Of a DNA stretch of 64,000 bases, positions 43,126-51,370 are shown in pieces. Position 1 is the stretch's first letter; each line of letters starts with the position of its first letter. Origin of the DNA: Tropicimonas_B omnivorans. Lineage in GTDB: Bacteria > Pseudomonadota > Alphaproteobacteria > Rhodobacterales > Rhodobacteraceae. Location: positions 1,037,625 through 1,101,624 of the forward strand of contig NZ_JAVRHL010000002.1 of the NCBI RefSeq assembly GCF_031846565.1, written 5' to 3'. The position numbers were made by a program, and so were the translations under genes. The notes under the pieces were generated by a model. That model was not told the origin of the DNA. It made no database searches and saw only the letters and a list, made by a program, of their open reading frames with translations.

Positions 43126-44474
43126 GTCGCGTCTTTCTGGCGGGTACGGTCTGGCGCCGCCGCGCGGGCGCCCTTGAGGGCGCGGCGCAGCTCGGGGCCG
43201 GTGGCGATGGTGCCCTCGTTGGCGAAGGCCTCGTGCCGGGCCTCGATCCGGCCCGGCTCGTAGAGGTAGTTGATCATCACCCCGTGGGCGCGGGAGAGCG
43301 CGGTTGGCGCGAAATCGGCGGGCCAGTTGACGCGGTGCGCCGAGGCGCCGTTGCCGAGGTGGAACCGCGCGACCGGATCGAGCGGCTGGCCGCTGCCGGA
43401 CCGCGCCTCTGCTATGTAGCGCGCGGCCCAGGCCTGGACCTTTGGCGCCAGCGCATCGCGCGCGGCGTCGTCCTCGCGCCAGTCGCCGCGGGTCAGCGCC
43501 TCGGAAAGGGCGGCGCCCTCCGGCTCTTCGCGGGCGGCCAGCCAGCGGGCGAAGCCGGGCGCCGGCGACAGCGTGACGAAGGTGCGCAGATGCGGCAGCG
43601 CGGCCGCGAGGTCCGCGGCGACCTGCTTGATCAGGAAATTGCCGAAAGAGATGCCCTTGAGGCCCGGCTGGCAATTGCTGATCGAATAGAAGACCGCGGT
43701 GTCGCCGCTGCCGTCCTCGTGCGCGGTATCGCCCGCCAGAAGCGGGCCGATGGCGTCCGGGATCGCGGCGCAAAGCGCCACTTCGACGAAGATGAGCGGC
43801 TCGTCCCCGGTCGCGGGGTGGAAGAAGGCGTAGCAGCGGCGGTCCGGCGGCTCCAGCCGGCGGCGCAGATCGTCAAGATCGCGGATCGCGTGCACCGCCT
43901 CGTAGGCGACGATCTTGTCGAGGATCGCGGCGGGCGAATTCCAGTCGATCCGCCGCATCTCCAGAAAGCCGCGGTTGAACCAGGACTTGAGCAGGTGGCT
44001 GAAATCGTCGTCGATCGGGGCGAGGTCGGGCGCATCCGCCATCAGCCGCAGCAGGTCCTTGCGCATCCGGACCAGCCGAAGGGTGCCGCCGCTGGGATAG
44101 TTGAGCCGCCGCAGGAGGCTCTGGCGCCGCGGTTCGACGGCGCCGAAGAGGGCCGAGAGGGCGGGCTCGCTGCGCTCTTCCTCCCATCTGGCGTAGGCTG
44201 CGCGAATTGCCTCGGGATCGGCGCTGTAATCGGTCAGGAGCGTGCGGAAGAATCGCAGCTTGGCCGCGTCGCCGAGCTCCGCGAAGGCCTCCAGCGCCTG
44301 CTCGGCGGCGGCTATGCGGGTCGCCTCGCCACCCCGGCGCATCAGCTCCCGGCAACTGGCGGACAGGCGCTCCTCGGCCGACTGGTCCGAGCCGGCGGCG
44401 ACGATGCGCCCCCGCACGGCGCTGCCGACATTCGACAGAAGATCGTTGAGAAAGGCGATGTTGGGGTTGGCCAT
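43122..44474 (-). CDS. matA: Malonyl-CoA decarboxylase
   Basis: 450 aa, the MCD family. N-terminal helical domain, then the GNAT-like catalytic domain with EPLIFVEVALCAAIPDAI, TAVFYSISNCQPGLKGISFG and RFHLGNGASAHRVNWPADF, a known core block. It decarboxylates malonyl-CoA to acetyl-CoA. ATG 44474 is preferred to 44492 because MANPNIAF is the usual start. Forms an operon matA-matB, opposite matR. Confidence 0.93.
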   Translation of the reverse strand: MANPNIAFLNDLLSNVGSAVRGRIVAAGSDQSAEERLSASCRELMRRGGEATRIAAAEQALEAFAELGDAAKLRFFRTLLTDYSADPEAIRAAYARWEEERSEPALSALFGAVEPRRQSLLRRLNYPSGGTLRLVRMRKDLLRLMADAPDLAPIDDDFSHLLKSWFNRGFLEMRRIDWNSPAAILDKIVAYEAVHAIRDLDDLRRRLEPPDRRCYAFFHPATGDEPLIFVEVALCAAIPDAIGPLLAGDTAHEDGSGDTAVFYSISNCQPGLKGISFGNFLIKQVAADLAAALPHLRTFVTLSPAPGFARWLAAREEPEGAALSEALTRGDWREDDAARDALAPKVQAWAARYIAEARSGSGQPLDPVARFHLGNGASAHRVNWPADFAPTALSRAHGVMINYLYEPGRIEARHEAFANEGTIATGPELRRALKGARAAAPDRTRQKDAT

Positions 44475-44521
44475 GTCCGCGGCTCCCTGCATGAGATACC
44501 GCCCTATACACTTGCCGTAGT

Positions 44522-44537
44522 CTGTTGTATATAACAG
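44522..44537. promoter_or_regulatory. Candidate MatR/GntR operator
   Basis: The palindrome CTGTT-GTATAT-AACAG lies between the divergent matA and GntR genes, 47 bp from the matA start. It resembles the TTGTATACAA-type sites known for rhizobial MatR. Its position suits repression of both genes. Confidence 0.65.
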
Positions 44538-44602
44538 GGTCGAGTTTGGATATTTGCGCGTCCTCCTCTAAGGTGGTCGGCATTCAGCAGAAGACGGCCC
44601 GA

Positions 44603-45277
44603 ATGTCCCGCACGTCAAACACCACCCGCATCCGCGAAGCGCTCGAGACCGCCATCGTGAACGGCACGCTCGCCCCCGGCGCGCGCATCGACCCCGAGGC
44701 GCTGGCCCGCGATTTCGGCTGCTCGCGCACGCCGATCCGCGAGGCGCTTCAGCAATTGCAGGCCTCTGGGCTGGTGCGGGTCCATTCCAAGCAGGGCACC
44801 TTCGTGTCGGAATGGAACGCCGAGGAACTGGCCGAACGGTTCGAGGCGATGGCCGAGATCGAGGGCATCTGCGCCCGTCTTGCCGCGCGCCGCATCTCCG
44901 AGCCAGAGCTCGAGGCGCTGGAGGCGCGGCACCAAGCGTGCCTGTCGCTGGCCGGCGCCTCGGCCTTCGACGATTATTATTCGGAGAACACGGCCTTTCA
45001 CGTCTGCATCTACGAGGCGACGCACAACGCCTTCCTCGCGGCAGAGGCGCGACGGCTTCACGCGATGCTGCAACCCTACCGGCGGATGCAACTGCGCGCG
45101 CGGGGGCGGCTGACGCGGTCACACGCCGAACATGCCGAGGTCATGGCCGCGATCCGGGCAGGGGACGGCGCCGCCGCCGAGGCGGCGATGCGTGGGCATG
45201 TCCTCATTCAGGGCGACAGATTCCACGACCTCGTCGCGACGCTGAGGTCCGGGGCCGGGCGCGCCGCGGCGGGCTGA
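44603..45277 (+). CDS. matR: GntR/FCD-family regulator (MatR-like)
   Basis: 224 aa. Winged HTH: NTTRIREALETAIVNGTLAP, RDFGCSRTPIREALQQLQAS. FCD effector domain with ligand-type Asp/His residues in EATHNAFLAAEARRLH and RLTRSHAEHAEVMAAI. It controls malonate genes in related operons. ATG 44603 was chosen because the extra 26 residues from 44525 have no family similarity and would cover the operator. Confidence 0.88.
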   Translation: MSRTSNTTRIREALETAIVNGTLAPGARIDPEALARDFGCSRTPIREALQQLQASGLVRVHSKQGTFVSEWNAEELAERFEAMAEIEGICARLAARRISEPELEALEARHQACLSLAGASAFDDYYSENTAFHVCIYEATHNAFLAAEARRLHAMLQPYRRMQLRARGRLTRSHAEHAEVMAAIRAGDGAAAEAAMRGHVLIQGDRFHDLVATLRSGAGRAAAG

Positions 45278-45290
45278 GCCGCGCGCGGGG

Positions 45291-45500
45291 TCAGTCCGCC
45301 GCGCCCTCGTCGCCGAGCAGGGTCATCAGAAGATCGCGGGTCGCGCCGATGTCGGCCGCCATCGCCGCGCGAAAGGCGGCTTGTCGCCCGCGTCGAGCGC
45401 TGCCAGCAGGTCGGCGTGATGACCCGCGTAACCCTTCCGGTAGTAGGTCTGCAGCAGATCGCGCACTTTGTCGGACAGAAAGCGCACATAGGCCCGGCTG
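45291..45500 (-). pseudogene. FCD-type regulator, C-terminal fragment, frameshifted
   Basis: The minus strand reads SRAYVRFLSDKVRDLLQTYY, RKGYAGHHADLLAALDAGD in one frame and then AAFRAAMAADIGATRDLLMT, LLGDEGAAD in another, the typical last helices of an FCD domain. The shift is near 45375. The fragment ends exactly where the EcoRII-like remnant begins. Confidence 0.6.
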
Positions 45501-45503
45501 CGG

Positions 45504-45761
45504 ATGCTTGCCACCAAGATCACCTGCCGCGACCGTTGGCGGCAGGTCATCAACGAGGCAGACCGGATTCCGGTGAAGCACCTCCTGACCTTGCAGGAGG
45601 GCGTTTCCGAGGCGCAGTTCCGCGAAATGACGTAGGCGAATGTGCAGCTTGTAGTGCCGGAACCGCTGATCGGAAAATTTCCGGCGAGCATCCGGGCAGA
45701 CCTTCAGACACTTGAGAGCTTCATGGGTGATCTGCGGTTGCTCGCAACCGGGGCTACATAA
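45504..45761 (+). pseudogene. EcoRII-type restriction endonuclease, C-terminal remnant
   Basis: The plus strand reads MLATKITCRDRWRQVINEAD, RIPVKHLLTLQEGVSEAQFR, EMT, TAG stop, ANVQLVVPEPLIGKFPAS, LQTLESFMGDLRLLATG, TAA. The block LTLQEGVSxxQFxEM and VQLVVPxPL is the EcoRII C-terminal domain signature. The in-frame stop and missing N-terminus mark it as dead. Confidence 0.78.
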
Positions 45762-45774
45762 CGCTGGCTTACGG

Positions 45775-46239
45775 TTATCTGACTTCGACTTTAACACCGC
45801 CCAACGCAAACACCTTGCTCGCGTAGTGATAGTGCGCTTTCCATTTGGTGTCTCGATCAGCATCGCCACCTATATCGGGTACGACCAGACGGCTGATGCC
45901 CGCAGCGACAATTGCCCGTGCACAGTCAGCGCATGGGTACAATGACGCATACATTGTCGAACCCGATAGCGACATGCCCTTGGAAAAGGCAGCATTAATA
46001 GCATTCCGCTCTGCGTGTTCCAGCATGAAGTATTTCCACTCGGGATCAAGCACGATGGCGCGAAAGGTGTCTGCTTTCGAAAAGTTGAAGCGATCCGGTG
46101 GCGCGTTCACCCCCTCTGAGACGATGTTTCCTGCCGAATCCACGATAAGCGCACCCACTTGGCGGTGCGGGTCGTGGCTCCGCTGGTGGAGCTCGACGCT
46201 CCGCCGCAGATAGTCGCTATCAGTCTGCATCGTTTTCAT
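45775..46239 (-). CDS. Cytidine/dCMP deaminase-type zinc enzyme
   Basis: 154 aa. Zinc signature: YFMLEHAERNAINAAFSKG with catalytic HAE, then SLYPCADCARAIVAAGISRL with the PCxxC ligands. This is the dCMP deaminase pattern. It is divergent from and 48 bp away from the dCTP-deaminase-like gene. Start ATG 46239 is a choice; an in-frame TTG at 46272 also exists. Likely role: pyrimidine nucleotide turnover, or phage-directed nucleotide depletion (inference). Confidence 0.85.
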   Translation of the reverse strand: MKTMQTDSDYLRRSVELHQRSHDPHRQVGALIVDSAGNIVSEGVNAPPDRFNFSKADTFRAIVLDPEWKYFMLEHAERNAINAAFSKGMSLSGSTMYASLYPCADCARAIVAAGISRLVVPDIGGDADRDTKWKAHYHYASKVFALGGVKVEVR

Positions 46240-46287
46240 GGCATACCGTTCGGACTGAAGGGGTTGAGGCAAGATGGAGAGGGCAGA

Positions 46288-47079
46288 ATGACGTTACTTG
46301 CTGGCGATAAACTCGATAAGACGAGATTCTTTCGCGAGGGTGATCCGATAAAACGTGCATCCAGCTTTGACCTCACGGTTGGCTGCATCTTCAACGATGA
46401 GGGGCAAGAGATCGCGGGTCCATATATCCTAGAACCCAACGAGATGGTTCAGGTGACTTCCGCTGAGGTCTTCGGCCTTCCCTCCGATATTACCGCTCAC
46501 GTATCCTACAAAACCGGCATGACTCACAAAGGAATATGGGCGTTGACGGTCGGTGTCGTGGACCCGGGTTGGAATTGTCCTGTCTCGACCACACTTTTCA
46601 ATTTCAGCAAGGTCCCCTTCGCAATCAGCAGGGGCGACGTGTTTCTCAGAGTTTCGATGTTTCAACATTCGCCGGTGTCGAGCCTCAATGAGGGCCCAGC
46701 CGTCGAGGAGTATGAGAGAGGGGTTCGCAAGACGGCCATGACTACCTTCGGACGGCAGTTTCTGAATGCCGACAAGGTAGCTGAGGACGCGGGCAAAGTT
46801 GCGATGGAAAAGATGCGTAACTCCGCCCTTATGTGGCTCGGCTTCATCGCGTTTCTGTTCGCCGTGCTTCAACTGGCTGTTTCGTGGGTCTCTCCGGCTG
46901 CCGTCGACGGCTGGTACACGACCTCTCAGTTCAGAGAGGAGATAGCCGTGCTGAAGGCCCAGGTAGCCTCTCTGACCGAAACGGTTGGCGCTACTGAAGT
47001 AACCGCGGTGCCGGACGACGGATCGCCGACTACTGATCTGGACGCGGGCGACGGAGTGGTAAACGAGCTTGATGAGTGA
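46288..47079 (+). CDS. dCTP-deaminase-like protein with C-terminal membrane segment
   Basis: 263 aa. N-terminal dUTPase/Dcd fold: KRASSFDLTVGCIFNDEGQE, GPYILEPNEMVQVTSAEVFG, LTVGVVDPGWNCPVSTTLFN and ISRGDVFLRVSMFQHSPV. By eye, the catalytic Glu of the usual LEL stretch is replaced (STTLFN) and the RSS arginine loop is altered (YKTG), so deaminase activity is doubtful. The C-terminal part has one membrane segment (LMWLGFIAFLFAVLQLAVSW) and a short Thr/Asp-rich tail. ATG 46288 follows a ggagaggg ribosome site. Confidence 0.78.
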   Translation: MTLLAGDKLDKTRFFREGDPIKRASSFDLTVGCIFNDEGQEIAGPYILEPNEMVQVTSAEVFGLPSDITAHVSYKTGMTHKGIWALTVGVVDPGWNCPVSTTLFNFSKVPFAISRGDVFLRVSMFQHSPVSSLNEGPAVEEYERGVRKTAMTTFGRQFLNADKVAEDAGKVAMEKMRNSALMWLGFIAFLFAVLQLAVSWVSPAAVDGWYTTSQFREEIAVLKAQVASLTETVGATEVTAVPDDGSPTTDLDAGDGVVNELDE

Positions 47080-47275
47080 CACGGCGGGTGAGCGATGAAG
47101 GAACCGACTAAATCCAGCATCCTGACTAAGACGGAGACAGATTCTAAGGATATTGTAGCCCAGCTTGACCGATGAACCGTCTTCACGGTGGCGACCCCGT
47201 GGCGATTCAGGCCATAAGGCGAAAGGTCGCTTCAAGCGAACTGCCACATATTCACCTGATCTCATTCAGGGTTTT

Positions 47276-47350
47276 TGGCTCCGGCGGTAGGGATCGAACC
47301 TACGACCAATTGATTAACAGTCAACTGCTCTACCGCTGAGCTACGCCGGA
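47276..47350 (-). tRNA. tRNA-Asn (GTT)
   Basis: Minus-strand tRNA: acceptor TCCGGCG pairs with CGCCGGA, the anticodon loop reads CTGTTAA with anticodon GTT, and the T loop is GTTCGATCC-type, followed by encoded CCA. The adjacent accessory genes suggest an integration site. Confidence 0.95.
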
Positions 47351-47468
47351 ACACGGCGAGACCTTTAGCAATGCGGGTGGTGGGCGTCCAGAGGTGTTTG
47401 AGAAAAACTTTGCTACGAGCTGGAGACGTGGCGGAAACGTGGGGGAAGCCCGAAGGAGGCGTTTGTAT

Positions 47469-48359
47469 TCAGGCGTTTGCGGCGCGGGACAGGCGGAAGG
47501 TGGCATCCGGTAGCAGGGCGGGGTCCGCGATGACCGCGCCGCGAGCCTTGAGGTCGATGAGGTGCGACAGCACGTTGCGTGCGGCCATCGGCAGAAGGGT
47601 CGCCGGACTGCCGGTGTAGATCATCGCGGCCAGTTCGTCCGCCGTGGCCGGGCCCGAGGTGAGGGCGTCCAGGATCTGGGCCTCGCGGGCCTCGCGGTGG
47701 GCGACGAGTTCGGCGATCCGGGCGGAGGCCCGTGGCACGGGCGCGCCATGGGCGGGGTAGAGGATCCGGTCGCTCCGTGCGCGCAGAGCTCTCATTGATG
47801 CCATGAATGCCGCGAGATCGCCATCCGGCGGGGAGACGATGGACGTCGACCAACCCATGACATGGTCGCCGGTGAAGAGCGCGTCCGTCCAGGCAAAGCA
47901 GAGGTGGTTCGATATGTGGCCCGGGGTATGGATCGCGGTGAGTGTTTCCGCCCCGACCGTCACGCTCTGCCCGTCAGCCAGCGCGAGATCGGGAACGAAC
48001 GTGCGGTCGACCCCGTCGCTGCCGCGCGTCATGCGCGCTGCGAGGGCCTCCATACGGGGGGTGCGGCCGGCGCGGTAATCGCCGAACGCCGCCGTCGGCG
48101 CGCCGGTGCGGGCTGCGAGGGCGGGGGCGAGGCCGCTGTGATCGAGGTGGCTGTGGGTGACGAGGATGAGGGCGATGCGTTCGCCCGGATCGAGTGCGGC
48201 GAGGATTGCGTCCAGATGTGCCGGACGGTCGGGCCCGGGATCGATCACGGCGACGTCGCCGCGACCGACGATGAACGTGTTCGTCCCCTCCGCGGTCATG
48301 GGTGAGGGGTTCGGCGCAAGGATGCGGCGCAGGCGGGGCTCCCACATGTCGCAATTCAT
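47469..48359 (-). CDS. MBL-fold metallo-hydrolase (LACTB2-like)
   Basis: 296 aa. Metal motif THSHLDHSG (HxHxDH), then HTPGHISNHL and FTGDHVMGWS and YPAHGAPVP. A C-terminal winged-helix-like region (ELAAMIYTG, MAARNVLSHLIDLKARG) is typical of the LACTB2/beta-lactamase-like group. ATG 48359 is used because upstream residues are non-conserved. Substrate is unknown. Divergent from the histidine kinase by 37 bp. Confidence 0.87.
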   Translation of the reverse strand: MNCDMWEPRLRRILAPNPSPMTAEGTNTFIVGRGDVAVIDPGPDRPAHLDAILAALDPGERIALILVTHSHLDHSGLAPALAARTGAPTAAFGDYRAGRTPRMEALAARMTRGSDGVDRTFVPDLALADGQSVTVGAETLTAIHTPGHISNHLCFAWTDALFTGDHVMGWSTSIVSPPDGDLAAFMASMRALRARSDRILYPAHGAPVPRASARIAELVAHREAREAQILDALTSGPATADELAAMIYTGSPATLLPMAARNVLSHLIDLKARGAVIADPALLPDATFRLSRAANA

Positions 48360-48396
48360 CTTTCGTCCTCCCGCATGGCGCTTTACCCCTGATCCC

Positions 48397-49719
48397 ATGA
48401 ATTTCGCCTGGCTTAAACGATCGATGCCGAAAGGGCTCTACGGGCGCGCGGCGCTGATCCTCGTTCTGCCCATCGCCGTGTTGCAGATCGTGCTGGCCAT
48501 CGTCTTCGTGCAGCGCAATTTCGAGGGCGTGACGGACCAGATGATGCGCTCCGCGGCGCTCGAGCTGTCCTATCTCTCGACGCTCGCGGATGAGGCGCCC
48601 GATCTCGAGGCGGCGCAAGCCCGGATCGCGCCCGTGGCCGATGCGCTCGCAATCGACTGGGAGTTGCCGGGGGAGGAGATGCGCGGATATCGGCGGGTCT
48701 TCTACGATATCTCGGGCCGTGTGGTGATCCTGCGACTAGAGGAGGCGCTGCCGAACCTAAGGGCCGTCGATCTTGCGTCTTCCCTGCGCCGTGTCACGCT
48801 CCAGACGGAGACGCCGCACGGCCCTCTCACGCTCCAGTTCGACCGGAGGCGGGCCGCTCCGTCCAACCCGCACCAGCTTCTGGTCCTGATGGGGATCCTG
48901 GCGATCGTGATGACCGGAATCGCCTTTCTCTACCTGCGCGGACAGCTACGGCCCATCACCCGGCTCTCTGCCGCCGCCGAGGCGTTCGGGCGGGGCAGGG
49001 TGGTCCCGTACAAACCCTCCGGGGCGACGGAAGTGCGGGCGGCGGGCCACGCCTTTCTGGACATGCGCTCTCGCATCGAGAGGCAGATCGAACAGCGCAC
49101 GTTGATGCTGTCCGGCGTCAGCCACGATCTCAGGACGCCGCTGACGCGCCTGCGCCTCGGTTTGTCGATGCTCACGGATGAGCCCGAGGCGGAGGACATG
49201 CTGAACGATATCGCTGAGATGGAGGCGATGCTGGGCACGTTCCTCGATTTCGCCCGGGGCGAGGCGTTGGACGATCCGCAAGAGGTCTCTCCGGCGGGCC
49301 TTGCGCTGAGCGCGGTCGAGAACGGTCAGCGCGCCGGTGGCACTGTCTCGCTGGGGCGGGTGCCGCCCGATGAGGTTCAGGTGACGCTTCGCCCGCTGGC
49401 CGTGGAGCGCGCGCTGGCCAACCTCGTGGGCAACGCGATCCGGTATGCCGGTAAGGCCGAGGTGTCCGTGCAGTTGGGCGAGCGGGCGGTGGTCTTCACC
49501 GTGGAGGATGACGGGCCGGGGATCCCCGAGGACTCGCGGGAGATCGCGCTTCGGCCCTTTGCCCGCCTCGACACCGCGCGCAACCAGGACAGGGGATCCG
49601 GCGTCGGTCTCGGCCTCTCGATCGCATTCGACATCGCGCGCGGTCATGGCGGCACGCTCCGCCTCGGGGAAAGCGAACGCTGGGGCGGGCTGAGGGCCGA
49701 CCTGGTGCTGCCTCTCTGA
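48397..49719 (+). CDS. EnvZ-type sensor histidine kinase
   Basis: 440 aa. Two membrane segments (about 14-38 and 165-185) enclose a periplasmic domain. A HAMP region follows, then HisKA with phospho-acceptor His in GVSHDLRTPLTRLRLGL, then an HATPase with N box LVGNAIRY, G1 DDGPGIP and G2 GVGLGLSIA. No response regulator is adjacent, so it is an orphan in this window, or its partner lies elsewhere. Confidence 0.9.
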   Translation: MNFAWLKRSMPKGLYGRAALILVLPIAVLQIVLAIVFVQRNFEGVTDQMMRSAALELSYLSTLADEAPDLEAAQARIAPVADALAIDWELPGEEMRGYRRVFYDISGRVVILRLEEALPNLRAVDLASSLRRVTLQTETPHGPLTLQFDRRRAAPSNPHQLLVLMGILAIVMTGIAFLYLRGQLRPITRLSAAAEAFGRGRVVPYKPSGATEVRAAGHAFLDMRSRIERQIEQRTLMLSGVSHDLRTPLTRLRLGLSMLTDEPEAEDMLNDIAEMEAMLGTFLDFARGEALDDPQEVSPAGLALSAVENGQRAGGTVSLGRVPPDEVQVTLRPLAVERALANLVGNAIRYAGKAEVSVQLGERAVVFTVEDDGPGIPEDSREIALRPFARLDTARNQDRGSGVGLGLSIAFDIARGHGGTLRLGESERWGGLRADLVLPL

Positions 49720-49725
49720 GCGGGC

Positions 49726-51015
49726 TCAGCCCGTCAGGCCGCTGAGGCCCGGAAGGGACAGCGCGCCGGGGCCTGATGCAAGCGCGAGCTTCTGCGCCGC
49801 CACGCAACTGGCCTCCACCGGCATCATGAATTCGTGGCGGAGCGTATCCCTCACCTCGTGGCGCGGCGCGGAGAACCCGGAGCGGGTAAGCTCGGCGCGC
49901 ACGAAGGCGGGGTCGTGCCGGTAGCGGTGGGTGAGTGTCGGGTGCCAGCCGCGAGGCGCCGGCTTCTGCGCCAGCTCGGTCGTGAAGACGATCCATCCGC
50001 CCGGCTTCAGGACCTGCGCCAGCCCCGAGAGAGCGCCGGAAAGAGTGCCGAAATAGACCATGACGTCCCCCGCGACGATGACGTCGAACGGCCCCTCCGG
50101 CAGGCTTCCGGCGACGCTGATGTCGGAGCGGGTCAGCAGGTCGTAGACGTTCCGTGCGCGGCTCTGCTCCAGCATTCCGATCGAGATGTCGCAGCCGTGG
50201 AGCGTCCGCGCATACTCCCTCAGGAGCGGACCGCAAAGCCCGGTGCCGCAGCCCGCATCCAGGATGTCGCGCGAGCGGGTCGCGGTCAGGCCGAGGCGCT
50301 GGACCATGTCGCGGATCAGGAACGGGCCGCGGTTCTGGATGCCGAAGAGAACCTGATCGTAGGTCTTGGCGAAAGCGTCGAAGATCTCGACCGAATGCGC
50401 CGCCTGCCGCTCCATGTCGCCTGCGCCGTTGACCAGCACTTCGACCGCGCGCAGATCGTCCCGCTCGGCCGGCGTGCGCAGGAGCGGGCGGGCGAGATCC
50501 AGATAGGCGCGGGCGCGGGCATCGCGGTCGAAGAAGGCGAAGACCTTGGCGGCGCGAACGATCATGTAGGCCCGGCTCGGCTCGCCGCTTTCGGGCCATT
50601 GCCCGATCAGGTCGTCCCAGACCTCTGCCGCACGCGCCTCGTCTCCGTCCTTCAGAGCGAGTACCGAAGCGAGTTGCACGGCTGAGCGATCGCTGGGATC
50701 GGCGGCAAGGGAGCGGTCCGCCTCCGACCTGGCCTCGTCGGAGCGACCCGAGAGGTGGAGCAGGATCGCGAGTTCCGTGCGGGCTTCGCCGTCGGCGGGA
50801 TCGAGGGCCACCTTCTCTTCCGTCAGCGACAGGATGCGCTCGAAGATCCGCGCCGCTTCGGCTTCGTTCCCCGCCTGGCGTGCAGCGAAGACCTGCTGCG
50901 ACGCAGCCCGTATGCCGTCGTCGAGGGCCGCGCGGGAGCGAGGGGTGTCTCGGGACGTCTCGGCCAGAGGTTCGCCCGGCTCGGTACGCGTCGTCGTATC
51001 GTCGAGATCGCTCAT
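49726..51015 (-). CDS. TPR-repeat SAM-dependent methyltransferase
   Basis: 429 aa. N-terminal TPR-like helices (about 45-150) precede a class I methyltransferase domain with motif I ILDAGCGTGLCGPLLREYA and LHGCDISIGMLEQSRARNVY. The C-terminal region contains GWIVFTTELAQKPAPRG. Such TPR-methyltransferase fusions are annotated in Rhodobacterales; substrate unknown. ATG 51015 begins MSDLDDTT; the longer frame includes implausible residues. Confidence 0.82.
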   Translation of the reverse strand: MSDLDDTTTRTEPGEPLAETSRDTPRSRAALDDGIRAASQQVFAARQAGNEAEAARIFERILSLTEEKVALDPADGEARTELAILLHLSGRSDEARSEADRSLAADPSDRSAVQLASVLALKDGDEARAAEVWDDLIGQWPESGEPSRAYMIVRAAKVFAFFDRDARARAYLDLARPLLRTPAERDDLRAVEVLVNGAGDMERQAAHSVEIFDAFAKTYDQVLFGIQNRGPFLIRDMVQRLGLTATRSRDILDAGCGTGLCGPLLREYARTLHGCDISIGMLEQSRARNVYDLLTRSDISVAGSLPEGPFDVIVAGDVMVYFGTLSGALSGLAQVLKPGGWIVFTTELAQKPAPRGWHPTLTHRYRHDPAFVRAELTRSGFSAPRHEVRDTLRHEFMMPVEASCVAAQKLALASGPGALSLPGLSGLTG

Positions 51016-51207
51016 CGATCGGTCCCTCTGCCTCGCAGATCCTGTCGCGCTCCGCGTGCCGTGTGCCGGTATGCGGCCGTAAGGCGGCGCGTGTCGCGTC
51101 AAACCCCGATCGGCGCCCTCCATGGCGCAGCGTAGCCACGGGACCCGGCCAGTTCAACGCTGCCGTTGAGCGGCCTCGGACGGGCAGCGGGTGTGACCTG
51201 TCGGCAA

Positions 51208-51230
51208 TACCTGACAGGTCCTGTCAGGTA
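51208..51230. promoter_or_regulatory. 23-bp palindrome upstream of TonB receptor
   Basis: Arms TACCTGACAGG and CCTGTCAGGTA flank one central base, perfectly inverted. A further half copy, gacctgtcgg, is at 51195-51204. It is 140 bp upstream of the receptor gene and between it and the divergent methyltransferase gene. It may be an operator for an iron- or substrate-responsive regulator. No poly-T run follows, so a terminator is unlikely. Confidence 0.5.
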
Positions 51231-51370
51231 AAAGGTTGAGGCCCCCCGGATCGAGGCATACGCGAGCCTTCTGCCAGCGACGTGCCAGGGGTGGCGTCAC
51301 CCCCGGACCTTTCGCTCCCCCCGCGGGCGATCAGCAAGCACCCAAACCCCATACCCCAAGGAGACTGCCG

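Noticed and set aside
41533..43263. Plus-strand frame of 576 codons
   Set aside because: Antisense of matB; matB has all adenylate-forming motifs.
51208..51230. Terminator of the methyltransferase gene
   Set aside because: The methyltransferase reads away from this site, and there is no T-run.
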